Source of the DNA: Streptococcus cristatus
GTDB lineage: Bacteria; Bacillota; Bacilli; Lactobacillales; Streptococcaceae
DNA: 35,981 nt
Assembly: GCF_001578775.1 (NCBI RefSeq)
Contig: NZ_KQ969062.1
Location: 1,127,509-1,163,489 of the forward strand
Direction: 5' to 3'
Of the stretch, positions 34,789 to 35,981 are shown piece after piece. Position 1 is the first letter of the stretch. Each line of letters opens with the position of its first letter. Under the pieces are notes generated by a model. That model was not told the origin of the DNA. It saw only the letters and a list, made by a program, of their open reading frames with translations, and did no database searches. Made by a program: the position numbers and the translations under genes.

Positions 34789-35637
34789 ATGAGTATTTCA
34801 AAAGTGATGATCATTGGATCAGGTCAAATGGGAAGCGGTATTGCGCAAGTCTTTGCTCAATCAGGTTTCACAGTTTATCTCAATGATATCAAAGAAGAGT
34901 TTGTTCAAAGAGGACTAGATGGTATTACTAAGCAATTGTCTCGTTCTGTTGAAAAAGGTCGTTTGTCAGCAGAAGATAAAGACAGCATTTTGGCAAATCT
35001 GATTCCTTCTACATCTTATGAAGATGCTAAACATGTTCAATTGGTTATTGAAGCGGCTACTGAAAATCGCGACATCAAATTGAGCATTTTTAAACAGTTG
35101 GATGAGTTGACTGACCCTCAAACTATTTTGGCTTCAAACACTTCATCTCTATCTATTACTGATATTGCAGCTGCGACAGTTCATCAAGAACGTGTTATTG
35201 GTATGCACTTCTTCAACCCAGCACCAGTTATGAAATTGGTTGAAGTTATCCGTGCGCTTCAAACGTCAGATGAAGTTGTCAAAGCTGTTCGTGAATTGAC
35301 TGAAAAAATCGGTAAAACAGCTGTAGACGTGAAAGATTCTTATGGTTTTGTTGTGAACCGCGTCTTGATTCCAATGATCAATGAGGCTATTTTCATCTTA
35401 GGAGAAGGAATTGCTTCAGCAGAAGAAATTGACGAAGCAATGAAACTAGGTGCTAATCACCCAATCGGCCCATTGGCATTGGCTGACTTGATCGGTCTTG
35501 ATGTCTGCTTGGCTATCATGGGAGTGTTAAACAATGGATTTGGAGATCCTAAGTATCGTCCTGCTCCACTTCTGAAGAAGATGGTTGAAGCTGGTAAGCT
35601 TGGTCGCAAGACTAAAGAAGGATTCTTTAAATATTAA
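34789..35637 (+). CDS. 3-hydroxyacyl-CoA (3-hydroxybutyryl-CoA) dehydrogenase
   Basis: A 282-residue NAD(P)-dependent dehydrogenase of the Hbd/PaaH type. The Rossmann motif is [19 protein letters not shown]; the active-site region is [26 protein letters not shown] and [14 protein letters not shown]. It interconverts acetoacetyl-CoA and 3-hydroxybutyryl-CoA or analogues. ATAGGAG lies before the ATG. The thiolase gene follows after 17 bases. Confidence 0.93.
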   Translation: MSISKVMIIGSGQMGSGIAQVFAQSGFTVYLNDIKEEFVQRGLDGITKQLSRSVEKGRLSAEDKDSILANLIPSTSYEDAKHVQLVIEAATENRDIKLSIFKQLDELTDPQTILASNTSSLSITDIAAATVHQERVIGMHFFNPAPVMKLVEVIRALQTSDEVVKAVRELTEKIGKTAVDVKDSYGFVVNRVLIPMINEAIFILGEGIASAEEIDEAMKLGANHPIGPLALADLIGLDVCLAIMGVLNNGFGDPKYRPAPLLKKMVEAGKLGRKTKEGFFKY

Positions 35638-35654
35638 GATATAAGGAGCAAGAA

Positions 35655-35981
35655 ATGAAAGAAGCAGTTATTGTAGCAGCAGTCCGCACACCTTTAGGTT
35701 CTTTTGGTGGAACTTTAAAAAATGTTTCGGCTGTTGAACTAGGTAGTTTAGTTATTAAAAGTGCTATTGAACGAGCAAATTTGAAGCCCGAACAAGTTGA
35801 TGAAGTTATCATGGGGAATGTTCTGGGGGCAGGACTTGGTCAAAACGTAGCTCGTCAAATGAGTGTTAACGCAGGTGTCCCAGTAGCTTCTCCAGCTTTC
35901 ACTATTAACAAAGTTTGTGGCTCTGGTTTGAAAGCAGTTCAATTGGCGGCTCAAGCTGTATTGTGTGGAGATGCCGATATC
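35655..35981 (+). CDS. Acetyl-CoA acetyltransferase (thiolase), cut by window end
   Basis: The first 109 codons of a thiolase: [19 protein letters not shown], then [18 protein letters not shown] with the acyl-accepting Cys88. It joins two acetyl-CoA to acetoacetyl-CoA or cleaves the product. ATAAGGAG precedes the ATG. With the two genes upstream it forms part of a beta-oxidation or reverse (butyrate-type) cycle; the missing crotonase and electron-transfer genes may lie beyond the window. Confidence 0.92.
   Translation, partial: MKEAVIVAAVRTPLGSFGGTLKNVSAVELGSLVIKSAIERANLKPEQVDEVIMGNVLGAGLGQNVARQMSVNAGVPVASPAFTINKVCGSGLKAVQLAAQAVLCGDADI

Overview
The window looks like the chromosome of an oral (mitis/sanguinis-type) Streptococcus. 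It is AT-rich, has strong AGGAGG-type ribosome binding sites, and carries typical streptococcal neighbours: ldh, gyrA and srtA; radC, rex, a cysteine desulfurase, prs, relQ, nadK, an rluD-family gene and pta; coaB, coaC and an ECF S component next to fhs; asd and dapA. The species cannot be fixed from the sequence alone.

Layout: 1-4850 holds a truncated Nudix gene, ldh (minus strand) diverging from gyrA, and srtA. 4860-10070 is an AT-rich accessory island between the srtA terminator and a long-stem terminator before radC. It contains five related small lipoprotein genes, a lipase-like toxin gene and two small helical-protein genes. This matches the 'reverse' type VII secretion effector locus known from Staphylococcus aureus (TslA lipase with a C-terminal targeting region, TilA lipoprotein immunity, TlaA1/TlaA2 partners). 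No secretion-machine genes are present here, so the apparatus must be encoded elsewhere. 10099-15345 is housekeeping, with a minus-strand run of CYTH, prs, cysteine desulfurase, DUF1831, rex and a class I amidotransferase. 15441-18798 is the plus-strand relQ-nadK-rluD-pta run. 18855-24966 carries mutY, a membrane protein, a thioredoxin-like gene, pgm and the coaB-coaC-panT-like operon. 25082-28128 carries fhs with a PurBox and a membrane protein/lipoprotein pair. 28132-32250 has a broken AlkD-type gene, the asd RNA, a 66-bp direct repeat, asd, a frameshifted dapA, a membrane protein and an unidentified structured RNA candidate. 32330-33184 has a GNAT gene and a stand-alone ATP-cone gene. 33406-35981 is an acyl-CoA cluster (acyl-CoA dehydrogenase, 3-hydroxyacyl-CoA dehydrogenase, thiolase cut by the window end) preceded by two cre-like sites.

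The most interesting part is the toxin island. Each of the four lipoprotein genes upstream of the intact toxin-immunity pair is followed by a decayed fragment of the 5' end of a toxin gene. Where the fragment is long enough to compare, its sequence type goes with the type of the lipoprotein before it. I read this as a fossil record of successive toxin-immunity cassettes: toxins were lost or replaced while the immunity genes were kept. The copies share nearly identical 5' modules (upstream sequence, ribosome binding site, signal peptide), which could act as recombination arms.

Two other genes are broken by single changes (AlkD-like by an in-frame stop, dapA by a one-base insertion). The dapA lesion should block the diaminopimelate route in which the adjacent intact asd acts, unless it is a sequencing error.
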